A DNA stretch of 21,760 bases from Chloroflexota bacterium (GTDB taxonomy: Bacteria > Chloroflexota > Anaerolineae > Aggregatilineales > Phototrophicaceae): assembly GCA_003242205.1 (NCBI GenBank), contig QGUR01000031.1:1-21760 (forward strand), written 5' to 3'. A program made the position numbers and the translations under genes. Under the pieces are notes generated by a model. The model had not been told where the DNA came from, searched no databases, and worked only from the letters and a program-made list of their open reading frames with translations. Every line of letters begins with the position of its first letter. The stretch's first letter is position 1. Of this stretch, positions 1 through 7,736 are shown one piece after another.

Positions 1-588
1 CGGATTACCGTCAAGGATCTGAACAGCACCAATGGGACGCGTCTGAATGGCTTTGGCCTTATCCCACAAATTGAATATCGCATCTGCCACGGCGATGAGC
101 TGATGATGGGGCAATTCCGGTTGCAGATCCATTTTTCGATTGTCCCGGCCCCAAAAGATATCGCCATTCCCCAGCAGGCGGGCGGGATCGATCCGGCGCA
201 GGCGGTGCGCGTCAAAGGCAAGCGCGTGCTGGTGATTGCCGGCGTCCCGGCGCTGGGCGCGGTATTTCGGTCGACGCTGGCGGGAGCCGGTTTTGCCGTG
301 ACGGTGGTCAGGACGACCGGCGCGGCCATTCAGGAAATTTCGGAGCGGCTGCCCGATGCCATCGTATTCGATCTGCAGATGCCGGATCTGGCGGCGCTGG
401 ATTTCGTGCGATACGTGCGAAAGAACGCCGCGCGCCGTGTGCCGGTGCTGATTGTTTCGGGCGCGACCGCCGGCTTTCACATGAGCAAGGCGCTGGAGGC
501 GGGAGCGGACCAGTATCTCGGTAAGCCGTTGAACACCGGGGACCTTATAAGCGCCGTCGGCAAGGCGGTGATGCAGGCTGCCGGCTGA
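1..588 (+). CDS. FHA domain plus degenerate receiver-domain protein (5'-truncated)
   Basis: The reading frame is open from base 1, so the N-terminus lies outside the window; 195 residues are visible. Visible residues 4-17 (VKDLNSTNGTRLNG) match the C-terminal signature of an FHA domain, a phosphothreonine-peptide binding module. A linker of about 40 residues follows, then a CheY-like receiver fold (about residues 74-193). The receiver keeps the phospho-acceptor Asp (residue 124, in FDLQMPDL), a Ser at the switch Thr/Ser position (153) and the conserved Lys (175, GKPL). The acidic pair that normally binds Mg2+ after beta-1 is Ala-Gly (about 80-81, VIAGVP). It is therefore probably a poorly phosphorylated or phosphorylation-independent receiver. 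Its role is probably signalling; partners are unknown. A strong hairpin follows at 615, which separates it from the str operon. Confidence 0.8.
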   Translation, partial: RITVKDLNSTNGTRLNGFGLIPQIEYRICHGDELMMGQFRLQIHFSIVPAPKDIAIPQQAGGIDPAQAVRVKGKRVLVIAGVPALGAVFRSTLAGAGFAVTVVRTTGAAIQEISERLPDAIVFDLQMPDLAALDFVRYVRKNAARRVPVLIVSGATAGFHMSKALEAGADQYLGKPLNTGDLISAVGKAVMQAAG

Positions 589-614
589 GAGCGCCGGTTA
601 TCGAACCTGCTTCT

Positions 615-653
615 CCCCGTCGCGCCAACAAGCCACAGGCCGGCGCGACGGGG
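615..653 (+). terminator. Strong hairpin downstream of the FHA/receiver gene, no U-tract
   Basis: Perfect 12-bp inverted repeat: CCCCGTCGCGCC (615-626) and GGCGCGACGGGG (642-653). The 15-nt loop can form an extra GCC/GGC pair set (632-634 with 638-640). It lies 26 nt after the stop codon of the upstream gene. The sequence after it (atcgttcc) has no T-run, so it is either a Rho-assisted or U-less terminator or a 3'-end stabiliser. Confidence 0.6.
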
Positions 654-720
654 ATCGTTCCATTGAACCGGACATGCGGCGGGACAAGCTACCGGACGAC
701 CAAACATGGGCGGCTGCGTA

Positions 721-749
721 TTGAACCGGAGACACCGCTTATATATAAT
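721..749 (+). promoter_or_regulatory. Putative sigma-70 promoter, distal
   Basis: TTGAAC (721-726), 17-nt spacer, perfect TATAAT (744-749); the expected start is near 756. The -35 hexamer falls inside the second copy of the direct repeat ATTGAACCGGA. It could be a distal str-operon promoter or drive a short untranslated RNA. No terminator with a clear U-tract follows before the proximal promoter. Confidence 0.5.
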
Positions 750-892
750 GAAGCGCATCGAAACGGTGCTGCCTGATGACAGCCGTATGGCCGGCCATGA
801 CCACAAGCCGGGCATGAAAACCGGCTGATCCTGCTGCCGCCGGACGCCCAGATACTATAATAACTTTCTATATTGCCAGCACCGAACTCCCC

Positions 893-921
893 TTGACTCA
901 CCCCGACAGCAATGCTAAACT
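893..921 (+). promoter_or_regulatory. Putative main str-operon promoter (extended -10)
   Basis: TTGACT (893-898), 17-nt spacer, TAAACT (916-921) with an upstream TG at 913-914 (TGCTAAACT), giving an extended -10. The predicted start is near 928, about 182 nt before the rpsL start. The element resembles the one upstream of rpmJ (TAGACA, 17 nt, TGCTAAAAT), which supports both. Confidence 0.65.
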
Positions 922-1039
922 TCTCCGACGTACTGTGTGCGGCGTCCAACCTCGCCGAGGCAATGGCGCGCCGAATTGAGTAGGTGGTGGCGAAAGCGTC
1001 CTGCATGGCGGGATGGCTCGTCATATGGGCAAGGAGCAT

Positions 1040-1065
1040 ACGGGCGTTCTCTACAGTACGCCCGT
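1040..1065 (+). promoter_or_regulatory. Attenuator-like hairpin in the rpsL leader
   Basis: 8-bp perfect stem ACGGGCGT (1040-1047) / ACGCCCGT (1058-1065) with a 10-nt loop, followed by TTCTGTG. It ends 44 nt before the rpsL start codon and sits inside the transcribed leader predicted from the 893-921 promoter. The short U-rich stretch makes a weak intrinsic terminator or attenuator possible; a protein-binding site for autoregulation is the alternative. Confidence 0.4.
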
Positions 1066-1109
1066 TTCTGTGCCTGTAAGCAGGATGAATAGCATGTGGA
1101 GTTTGTTTA

Positions 1110-1556
1110 ATGCCAACCATTAATCAGTTGGTGCGTAAGGGGCGCAAGGCCAAGAAGAGCAAGAGTAAGTCCCCTGCGCTCCAGTACACATTCAACGTCT
1201 ATGAACAGAAGCGTACCCGCCGCAAGAAGGGTGCTCCCCAGAAGCGCGGCGTTTGCCAGCAGGTCAGAACCATGACCCCCAAGAAGCCGAACTCGGCGCT
1301 GCGTAAAGTGGCCCGTGTCCGGTTGTCGAATGGTCTGGAAGTCACCGCCTACATTCCGGGCGAAGGCCATAGCCTGCAGGAGCACAGCGTTGTGCTCGTG
1401 CGCGGAGGTCGTGTGAAGGACCTTCCGGGCGTCCGGTATCACATCGTGCGTGGCACGCTGGATACCGATGGCGTGAAAAACCGCGAGCAGGGCCGCAGCA
1501 AGTACGGTACCAAGCGTCCGAAGCCGGGCCAGGCTGCACAGGGCGGCCGGAAGTAA
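1110..1556 (+). CDS. rpsL: 30S ribosomal protein S12
   Basis: S12 sits at the decoding centre of the 30S subunit and helps monitor codon-anticodon pairing. The 148 residues include the family hallmarks PQKRGVC (43-49), TPKKPNSALRK (56-66), GEGHSLQEHS (84-93), RGGRVKDLPGVRYH (98-111) and RSKYG (129-133). Lys58 corresponds to E. coli Lys43 (precursor numbering), so the streptomycin-sensitive form is encoded. Asp104 corresponds to the Asp that RimO methylthiolates in other bacteria. Compared with E. coli S12 (124 aa) there is an insertion between PAL and PQKRGVC (about 25-42), as in Firmicutes-type S12, and a somewhat longer basic tail. The start is set by GGAG at 1098-1101, 8 nt before ATG. First gene of the str operon, 16 nt before rpsG. 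Confidence 0.98.
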   Translation: MPTINQLVRKGRKAKKSKSKSPALQYTFNVYEQKRTRRKKGAPQKRGVCQQVRTMTPKKPNSALRKVARVRLSNGLEVTAYIPGEGHSLQEHSVVLVRGGRVKDLPGVRYHIVRGTLDTDGVKNREQGRSKYGTKRPKPGQAAQGGRK

Positions 1557-1572
1557 AAGGGTTGCATGAGAG

Positions 1573-2040
1573 ATGCCACGTAGGAAAAGCCCACCCAAGC
1601 GCGAGGTTGCGCCTGATCCCAAGTACAACAGCACGCATCTGACGATGTTCATTAATCGTATGATGCGTGGCGGCAAGCGCAGCCTGTCGCAGAGGATTAT
1701 GTACAACGCGCTGGAACTGGTCGAAGAGCGCGCCAAGCGCAATCCGGTCGAGGTTTTCGAGCAGGCGCTTCGCAATGTCACGCCGGCTATCGAAGTGAAG
1801 CCGATGCGCGTCGGCGGCGCGACCTATCAGGTGCCGGTCGAAGTGCCGCATGATCGTGCGATCTCGGTTGCGATGCGCTGGTTGCTCGAAAGCGCCCGTG
1901 CGCGCGGCGGCCGCAACATGTCGGAGAAGCTGGCTAACGAGCTTCTAGACGCGATGAACGGCCAGGGGGCGTCAGTAAAGAAAAAGGACGATACCCACCG
2001 TATGGCGGAAGCGAACCGCGCGTTTGCTCACTTCCGCTGA
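1573..2040 (+). CDS. rpsG: 30S ribosomal protein S7
   Basis: S7 nucleates assembly of the 30S head by binding the 3' domain of 16S rRNA and lies near the E site. The 155 residues match the family length. Family features are the basic N-terminus (MPRRKSPPKRE), the FINRMMRGGKRS region, EVKPMRVGGATYQVPVEV and RWLLESARARGGRNMSEKLANELLDA, ending in AEANRAFAHFR. The ATG is preceded by AGGG (1558-1561) and a weak GAGAG just upstream. In E. coli S7 represses translation through the rpsL-rpsG junction; here that junction is only 16 nt, so such control is not evident. Confidence 0.98.
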   Translation: MPRRKSPPKREVAPDPKYNSTHLTMFINRMMRGGKRSLSQRIMYNALELVEERAKRNPVEVFEQALRNVTPAIEVKPMRVGGATYQVPVEVPHDRAISVAMRWLLESARARGGRNMSEKLANELLDAMNGQGASVKKKDDTHRMAEANRAFAHFR

Positions 2041-2125
2041 TCAAACACAGGTGGGCAGGCGAGCCATCGGGCTGCCGGCCCGAATGACTCGAATGCACTC
2101 GTGAAAGAGACAAAAGACTACACGC

Positions 2126-4231
2126 ATGACAAAGAAGGCTGAAACTCAGTTCGATCTGAATAAGGTACGCAACATCGGCATCATCGCCCATATCGATGCG
2201 GGCAAGACGACCACGACCGAGCGGGTGCTGTATTACACCGGCATGGTCCACCGCATTGGCGAGACGCACGAAGGCGCGGCCACGACCGACTACATGGAGC
2301 AGGAGCGTGAGCGCGGTATTACCATTACTGCCTCTTCCGTGACTGCTCACTGGAAGGGCCATCAGATCAACATCATCGACACACCCGGTCACGTCGACTT
2401 CACCGTCGAGGTTCAACGCAGCTTGCGCGTGCTGGACGGCGGCGTTATCGTCTTCGATGGTGTCGCGGGCGTTGAACCTCAGTCCGAGACGGTATGGCGG
2501 CAGGCCAACCAGTACGGTGTTCCGCGTATCTGCTTCGTCAACAAGATGGACCGCGTCGGCGCGAACTTCCGCCGCTGCGTGGACATGATTGCTGAGCGCC
2601 TGAACGGTAACCCGGTCATGCTGCAGATTCCCTATGGGGAAGGCGCGGAGTTCGCCGGTATCATCGACCTGCTGACGATGGAACTGGTGACCTATGGCGA
2701 TGACCTGGGTACGGCCATCGAGCGGCATCCGATTCCGGAGAGCCATCGCGAGCAGGCCGAAACCGTTCGTCAGGAGATGATCGAGAAGATCGTCGAGAAC
2801 GATGACTACCTCACCGAGAAATATCTGATGGGTGAGGAAATCACTAACGACGAGCTAATCGGCGCGCTGCGCGCGGCGACGATTGCCAACAAGCTGCATC
2901 CCGTGCTTCTGGGTTCTGCGCTGAAGAACAAGGGCGTGCAGATGATGCTCGACCGGATCGTCGAGTTGCTGCCTTCGCCGCTGGATATTCCGGCGATTCG
3001 GGGTATTCATCCCAAGACCGAGGAAGAGATCACCCGTGAGGCTTCGGACGATGCGCCGACTGCCGCGCTGGTCTTCAAAATCCTGACCGACCCATATGTG
3101 GGCCGTCTGGCGTTCTTCCGCGTTTACTCCGGTGTCGTCAGGACGGGTACGACGTTGCTGAACACGACGACCGGAACGCGCGAGCGCATTGGGCGTATCG
3201 TGCGTATGTTCGCCGATCGCCGTGAGGACATCACTGAAGTCCATGCGGGTGACATCGCAGCTATCCTTGGCCTGAAGGATACGTTCACCGGTGATACGCT
3301 GTCTGACCCTGACAAGCCGATCATTCTGGAGAAGATTTCCTTCCCAGAGCCGGTGATTGAAGTTGCCATCGAGCCGAACACCAAGGCCGACCAGGACAAG
3401 ATGGGCGTTGCCCTGCGCCGTCTGGCGGAAGAAGACCCGACGTTCAAGGTCGAAGTGGATGACAAGCTCGGCCAGACCAAGATCAAGGGTATGGGCGAAT
3501 TGCACCTCGAAGTGCTGGTCGACCGCATGATGCGTGAGTTCGGCGTGCAGGCGACGGTTGGCCGCCCGCGTGTGGCCTATCGTGAAACCATCACCCGTCC
3601 GAACCGCGTGGATGTGACGTTCAAGCGCCAGACCGGCGGTTCCGGCCAGTATGCCCGCGTTGTCGTGGAGTTTGAGCCGCTGACCGAAGATGAACTCGCG
3701 GAAAGCAACAGCGACCTCATCTTCGTCGATGCGATCAAGGGCGGCGCGATCCCGCGTGAGTTCATTCGCCCGACGGAGAACGGCATCCGCGAAGCGATGG
3801 CGGGCGGCGTGCTGGCGGGTTATCCCGTAGTCGGCATTCGTGCCACACTGGTGGATGGCGCTTTCCATGAAGTTGACTCGAGCGAAATGGCGTTCAAGAT
3901 CGCCGGCTCGATGGCGCTCAAGGAAGGCGTGCAGAAGGGCAAGCCCGTTCTGCTCGAGCCAACCATGCGCGTCGAAGTCAACGTGCCGGACGAGTATACC
4001 GGCACCATTGTGGGCGATTTGTCGTCCCGCCGCGGTACCATTCAGGGAATGGAGCCGCGTGGCGGTGGCACGACGGCGATACGCGCCAACGTGCCGCTTG
4101 GGGAGATGTTCGGGTATGCAACCCAGTTGCGTAACATGACCCAGGGGCGCGGCAGCTTCACGATGGAGTTTGAGAAGTACAGTATTGCGCCGAGCAGTAT
4201 TGCCGACGAAGTTATCAAGTCGGGGGCGTAA
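2126..4231 (+). CDS. fusA: Elongation factor G
   Basis: EF-G is the GTPase that drives tRNA-mRNA translocation and, with RRF, ribosome recycling. The 701 residues are close to the E. coli length (704). GTPase motifs are all intact: G1 AHIDAGKT (21-28), G2 RGITITAS (63-70), G3 DTPGH (85-89), G4 NKMD (139-142), G5 GSALKNKG (263-270). Domain II, domain III (KMGVALRRLAEEDPTF) and domains IV-V (RQTGGSGQYARVVVEFEP, GMEPRGGGTTAIRANVPL) follow in the usual order. The upstream SD is weak (AAAGAG around 2103-2109). It lies 85 nt after rpsG, with a small stem-loop (TCGGGC/GCCCGA, 2067-2083) in the gap. The genomic position next to rpsL, rpsG and tuf identifies it as the housekeeping EF-G. Confidence 0.98.
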   Translation: MTKKAETQFDLNKVRNIGIIAHIDAGKTTTTERVLYYTGMVHRIGETHEGAATTDYMEQERERGITITASSVTAHWKGHQINIIDTPGHVDFTVEVQRSLRVLDGGVIVFDGVAGVEPQSETVWRQANQYGVPRICFVNKMDRVGANFRRCVDMIAERLNGNPVMLQIPYGEGAEFAGIIDLLTMELVTYGDDLGTAIERHPIPESHREQAETVRQEMIEKIVENDDYLTEKYLMGEEITNDELIGALRAATIANKLHPVLLGSALKNKGVQMMLDRIVELLPSPLDIPAIRGIHPKTEEEITREASDDAPTAALVFKILTDPYVGRLAFFRVYSGVVRTGTTLLNTTTGTRERIGRIVRMFADRREDITEVHAGDIAAILGLKDTFTGDTLSDPDKPIILEKISFPEPVIEVAIEPNTKADQDKMGVALRRLAEEDPTFKVEVDDKLGQTKIKGMGELHLEVLVDRMMREFGVQATVGRPRVAYRETITRPNRVDVTFKRQTGGSGQYARVVVEFEPLTEDELAESNSDLIFVDAIKGGAIPREFIRPTENGIREAMAGGVLAGYPVVGIRATLVDGAFHEVDSSEMAFKIAGSMALKEGVQKGKPVLLEPTMRVEVNVPDEYTGTIVGDLSSRRGTIQGMEPRGGGTTAIRANVPLGEMFGYATQLRNMTQGRGSFTMEFEKYSIAPSSIADEVIKSGA

Positions 4232-4240
4232 TCCGTAAGC

Positions 4241-4265
4241 GGGAGCCGGGCTTCGGCCCGCTCCC
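4241..4265 (+). terminator. Hairpin with UUCG loop between fusA and tuf
   Basis: GGGAGC (4241-4246) pairs with GCTCCC (4260-4265) and GGGC (4248-4251) with GCCC (4256-4259), closing a TTCG tetraloop in the C(UUCG)G context; C4247 is bulged. It starts 9 nt after the fusA stop. There is no U-tract, so partial termination, pausing or mRNA end protection are all possible. I found no convincing promoter between it and tuf. Confidence 0.5.
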
Positions 4266-4362
4266 CCAAGCATTCGAATCATGGTCCCAAACCGCTGCTA
4301 CGGCGGCGGATAGCTTACCAAAGCAGGGATAGTTAAGAGCAAAAGGCATAAGGAAACAAAAC

Positions 4363-5559
<1,197 letters not shown>

Positions 5560-5588
5560 GCGAATCCGTCACATACGACAGTGAGTGC

Positions 5589-5625
5589 GAGATGCCGGGA
5601 GGCAGAACACCGCCCCCGGCATCTC
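5589..5625 (+). terminator. Hairpin between tuf and rpsJ (end of str operon)
   Basis: Perfect 11-bp stem GAGATGCCGGG (5589-5599) / CCCGGCATCTC (5615-5625), extended by GGC/GCC (5601-5603 with 5612-5614) past one bulged A. It begins 29 nt after the tuf stop and is followed by tctcgcgaaag, not a U-run. It marks the str/S10 boundary. No clear promoter lies between it and rpsJ, so readthrough into the S10 genes is likely. Confidence 0.55.
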
Positions 5626-5671
5626 TCGCGAAAGCGGTCGTATGGAGCCGAGGCAAGAGTAGAGGACGAGC

Positions 5672-5980
5672 ATGTTTAAGAACAAGATTCGCATCCGGCT
5701 GAAGGGATACGACCACCGCGTTCTGGATCAGTCGGCGCAGCGTATCGTCGAGACGGCGGAACGCACCGGCGCGCGGGTTGTCGGCCCGGTGCCGTTGCCA
5801 ACGCGCATCGAACGCTTCACCGCGCTTCGCTCGCCGTTTATCGACAAGGACTCGCAGGAGCACTTCGAGATTCGCACGCACAAGCGGCTGATCGACGTGT
5901 TGGACCCGGATAGCAAGACGATTGATACGTTGATGCGGCTGAACCTGCCGGCGGGCGTGGATATCGAGATCAAGATATAG
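5672..5980 (+). CDS. rpsJ: 30S ribosomal protein S10
   Basis: S10 is a late-assembly protein of the 30S head and, in other bacteria, the NusE subunit of transcription antitermination complexes. The 102 residues match the family length. Recognisable segments are IRIRLKGYDHRVLDQSA, TGARVVGPVPLPTR, ERFTALRSPFIDKDSQEHFEIRTHKRLIDV and the C-terminal LNLPAGVDIEIKI. The start is fixed by GAGGA (about 5660-5664), 7 nt upstream of ATG. First gene of the S10 operon. The 112-nt upstream region contains the 5589-5625 hairpin but nothing I could identify as an L4-binding leader. Confidence 0.98.
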   Translation: MFKNKIRIRLKGYDHRVLDQSAQRIVETAERTGARVVGPVPLPTRIERFTALRSPFIDKDSQEHFEIRTHKRLIDVLDPDSKTIDTLMRLNLPAGVDIEIKI

Positions 5981-6127
5981 TGCGCATGCGGGCTTGCGTG
6001 GGGTTCTCGCCAAGGGCCGGGAACATCAATCGGCGTTACAGGTCGATCCCGTCGCAATTGTTCGCCTCTGCGCGGAGTAACATTAGGGGCGCGGGCTATA
6101 CGCGAACCGCGTCGCTCTGGAGGCACT
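5981..6127 (+). other. 147-nt rpsJ-rplC gap
   Basis: Unusually wide for an S10 operon. I see only small dyads: CGCATGCG (5983-5990), GCCG/CGGC (about 6017-6034) and ACGCG-aac-CGCGT (6100-6112), the last just before the rplC SD GGAGG (6119-6123). No convincing promoter: TTGTTC (6058-6063) has no good -10 at the proper distance. Confidence 0.4.
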
Positions 6128-6772
6128 ATGATTAAAGGCATGATAGGCAGGAAGATCGGGATGACGCAGATCTTCGACGAGAACGGCAACGTCATCCCTT
6201 GTACGGTAATCGAAGCCGGGCCGTGCTATGTGACCCAGGTCCGGACAGCCGAACGTGACGGTTATACCGCCGTTCAGCTCGGCTTTGGCGAAACCAAGCC
6301 GCAGCGTCTGACCAAGGGCCAGCTCGGCCACCTGCGCCGCAATAACCTGCCCGCACTGCGTTACCTGCGCGAGTTTCGGGTGAAGAACGGCGAGGTCGAT
6401 GTTGAAGAGGGCCAGCAGATTAAGGTCGACGTCTTTGAAAAGGGCGAGCGCGTCGACGTCATTGGCACCAGCAAGGGCCGCGGTTTCGCCGGCACGATCA
6501 AGCGTCACGGGTTTGGCCGCCAGAACAAGACTCACGGTCAGTCTGACCGCGAGCGCGCGCCTGGTTCGGTTGGCGCAACCACGACACCCGGTCGCACGCT
6601 GCCCGGCCAGCGCATGGCCGGCCGGATGGGAAATGAGCGCGTAACCTCCCAGAACCTGCAGGTTGTGGTTGTTGATCCGGAGCGCAACCTGCTCGCAGTT
6701 CGTGGCTCTGTCCCCGGCGCGAAAGGCAGCATTGTCATGATTAAGCCTGCCCGTGTGCGTCGCGGCAAGTGA
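6128..6772 (+). CDS. rplC: 50S ribosomal protein L3
   Basis: L3 is one of the two assembly-initiating 50S proteins and reaches toward the peptidyl transferase centre. The 214 residues begin MIKGMIGRKIGMTQIFDENG, the standard N-terminus, and include GTSKGRGFAGTIKRHGF, GQSDRERAPGSVGATTTPGR and RMAGRMGNERVT. The position that is Gln and methylated by PrmB in E. coli (MAGQMGN) is Arg here, as in several other phyla, so this modification is not expected. SD GGAGG ends 4 nt before ATG 6128. An in-frame ATG at 6140 is a less likely start. 23 nt separate it from rplD. Confidence 0.97.
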   Translation: MIKGMIGRKIGMTQIFDENGNVIPCTVIEAGPCYVTQVRTAERDGYTAVQLGFGETKPQRLTKGQLGHLRRNNLPALRYLREFRVKNGEVDVEEGQQIKVDVFEKGERVDVIGTSKGRGFAGTIKRHGFGRQNKTHGQSDRERAPGSVGATTTPGRTLPGQRMAGRMGNERVTSQNLQVVVVDPERNLLAVRGSVPGAKGSIVMIKPARVRRGK

Positions 6773-6795
6773 CACGAGGGAACGAGGTAGTCGCC

Positions 6796-7425
6796 ATGCA
6801 AGTACCAGTATTGGATATGACCGGCAAGCAGGTTCAGACGATTGATCTGCCCGCCGATATTTTCGAAGCCAAGATCAACGTCGGGTTGATGCACCAGGCG
6901 TTTGTCCGGCAAATGGCCAACGCGCGGCTGGGCACGCACAAGGTTCAGCGCCGTTTGGATTTGAAGACGACGACGGCCAAGATGTATCGCCAGAAAGGGA
7001 CCGGGCGTGCGCGTCATGGTTCCCGCAGCGCGACGCAGTTTGTCGGCGGCGGTCGCCCGATGGGTCCGCGCCCGCGCGATTACAGCAAGGACATGCCGAA
7101 GAAGATGCGGCGCGCGGCCATTCGCAGCGCCCTGAGCGCTCTGGCCCGCGACCAGCAACTTGTCTTTGTCGATCGCCTGTCGCTGGATGCGCCGCGCACC
7201 AAGCAAATGGCGGAAATTTTGAACCGCGTCGCGGGCAGCACAAAGGCTCTGGTGCTGGTTGCCGATCGCAACGAGAACGTGCAGCGCAGCGTCAACAACC
7301 TGGAAGGGGCCAAGACCCTGCGCGCCAGCTACCTGAATATTCGCGATCTGCTCCAGCATGACAAGGTCGTCGTCCCACTGGACGCGCTCGATGTCATCAA
7401 GCAGATTTGGGGAACGGAGAAATAG
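6796..7425 (+). CDS. rplD: 50S ribosomal protein L4
   Basis: L4 binds 23S rRNA domain I, and its loop lines the exit tunnel; in enterobacteria it also autoregulates the S10 operon. From ATG 6796 the protein has 209 residues, the usual size. The tunnel-loop region KMYRQKGTGRARHGSRSATQF is intact, followed by GGGRPMGPRPRDYSKDMPKKMRRAA. I chose ATG 6796 over an upstream in-frame GTG at 6769 because GAGGT (6784-6788) is correctly spaced (7 nt) and MQVPVLDMTGKQV matches typical L4 N-termini. The gene ends 2 nt before rplW, implying translational coupling. Confidence 0.97.
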   Translation: MQVPVLDMTGKQVQTIDLPADIFEAKINVGLMHQAFVRQMANARLGTHKVQRRLDLKTTTAKMYRQKGTGRARHGSRSATQFVGGGRPMGPRPRDYSKDMPKKMRRAAIRSALSALARDQQLVFVDRLSLDAPRTKQMAEILNRVAGSTKALVLVADRNENVQRSVNNLEGAKTLRASYLNIRDLLQHDKVVVPLDALDVIKQIWGTEK

Positions 7426-7427
7426 TC

Positions 7428-7721
7428 ATGGCGCTGCATCTCTATGACGTGATCCGTCGCCCGCTCATTACCGAAAAGTCCAACATTCTGGCGGACGAGT
7501 TGAACCAGTATGTCTTCGAGGTCGCGCCCGAGGCGAACAAAGCGCAGATCAAAGAAGCCATCGAGGTGATCTTCGACAAGAAAGTCAAGAAGGTCAACAC
7601 GGTCATCATGCCGGCGAAGCGGGGACGGCGGGGGCGCAAGACATATGTGCGCTCAAAGCAGTATAAGAAGGCCATCGTCACGCTGGTCGAAGGCGACAAG
7701 ATCGAGTTGTTCAACGTATAA
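7428..7721 (+). CDS. rplW: 50S ribosomal protein L23
   Basis: L23 lies at the tunnel exit and is the docking site for trigger factor and SRP. It has 97 residues from ATG 7428. The start follows GGAG (7416-7419, 8 nt) and gives MALHLYDVIRRPLITEKS, the standard N-terminus; an in-frame TTG at 7407 inside rplD is rejected. The conserved basic stretch around KVNTVIMPAKRGRRGRKTY and the ending IVTLVEGDKIELFNV fit the family. 15 nt precede rplB. Confidence 0.97.
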   Translation: MALHLYDVIRRPLITEKSNILADELNQYVFEVAPEANKAQIKEAIEVIFDKKVKKVNTVIMPAKRGRRGRKTYVRSKQYKKAIVTLVEGDKIELFNV

Positions 7722-7736
7722 CGGGGCGAAAGACCG

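Larger units (their letters stand above)
589..1109 (+). other. Long intergenic control region upstream of the str operon
   Basis: I recognise no protein gene here. The stretch holds the 615-653 hairpin, an 11-bp direct repeat ATTGAACCGGA (662-672 and 720-730), two sigma-70-like promoters (721-749 and 893-921), a perfect 12-bp palindrome ATGGCCGGCCAT (787-798), a 6-bp hairpin AGCCGG/CCGGCT (806-811 with 821-826) and a leader of about 180 nt before rpsL with several stem-loops. Short frames exist at 963-983 (6 codons) and 984 or 1005 to 1079, none with a good ribosome binding site. Confidence 0.6.

Noticed and set aside
748..828. 26-codon frame beginning at the ATG that overlaps the TATAAT box
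   Set aside because: The ATG lies upstream of the start expected from that promoter, has no SD, and the peptide resembles nothing.
961..983. Operator-like dyad around GGCGCGCC (965-972) and the 6-codon frame 963-983
   Set aside because: The flanking arms CAAT and ATTG are not symmetric, and the frame has an SD only 2 nt from its ATG; too weak to call.
2855..4282. Long minus-strand open frame (475 codons) opposite fusA
   Set aside because: Antisense shadow produced by GC-rich codon bias of fusA; the + strand carries all EF-G motifs. The same applies to the other long minus-strand frames (e.g. opposite tuf, rpsC, secY, rpoA).
6058..6086. Promoter before rplC (TTGTTC with TAACAT)
   Set aside because: The spacer is only 14 nt and both hexamers are poor.
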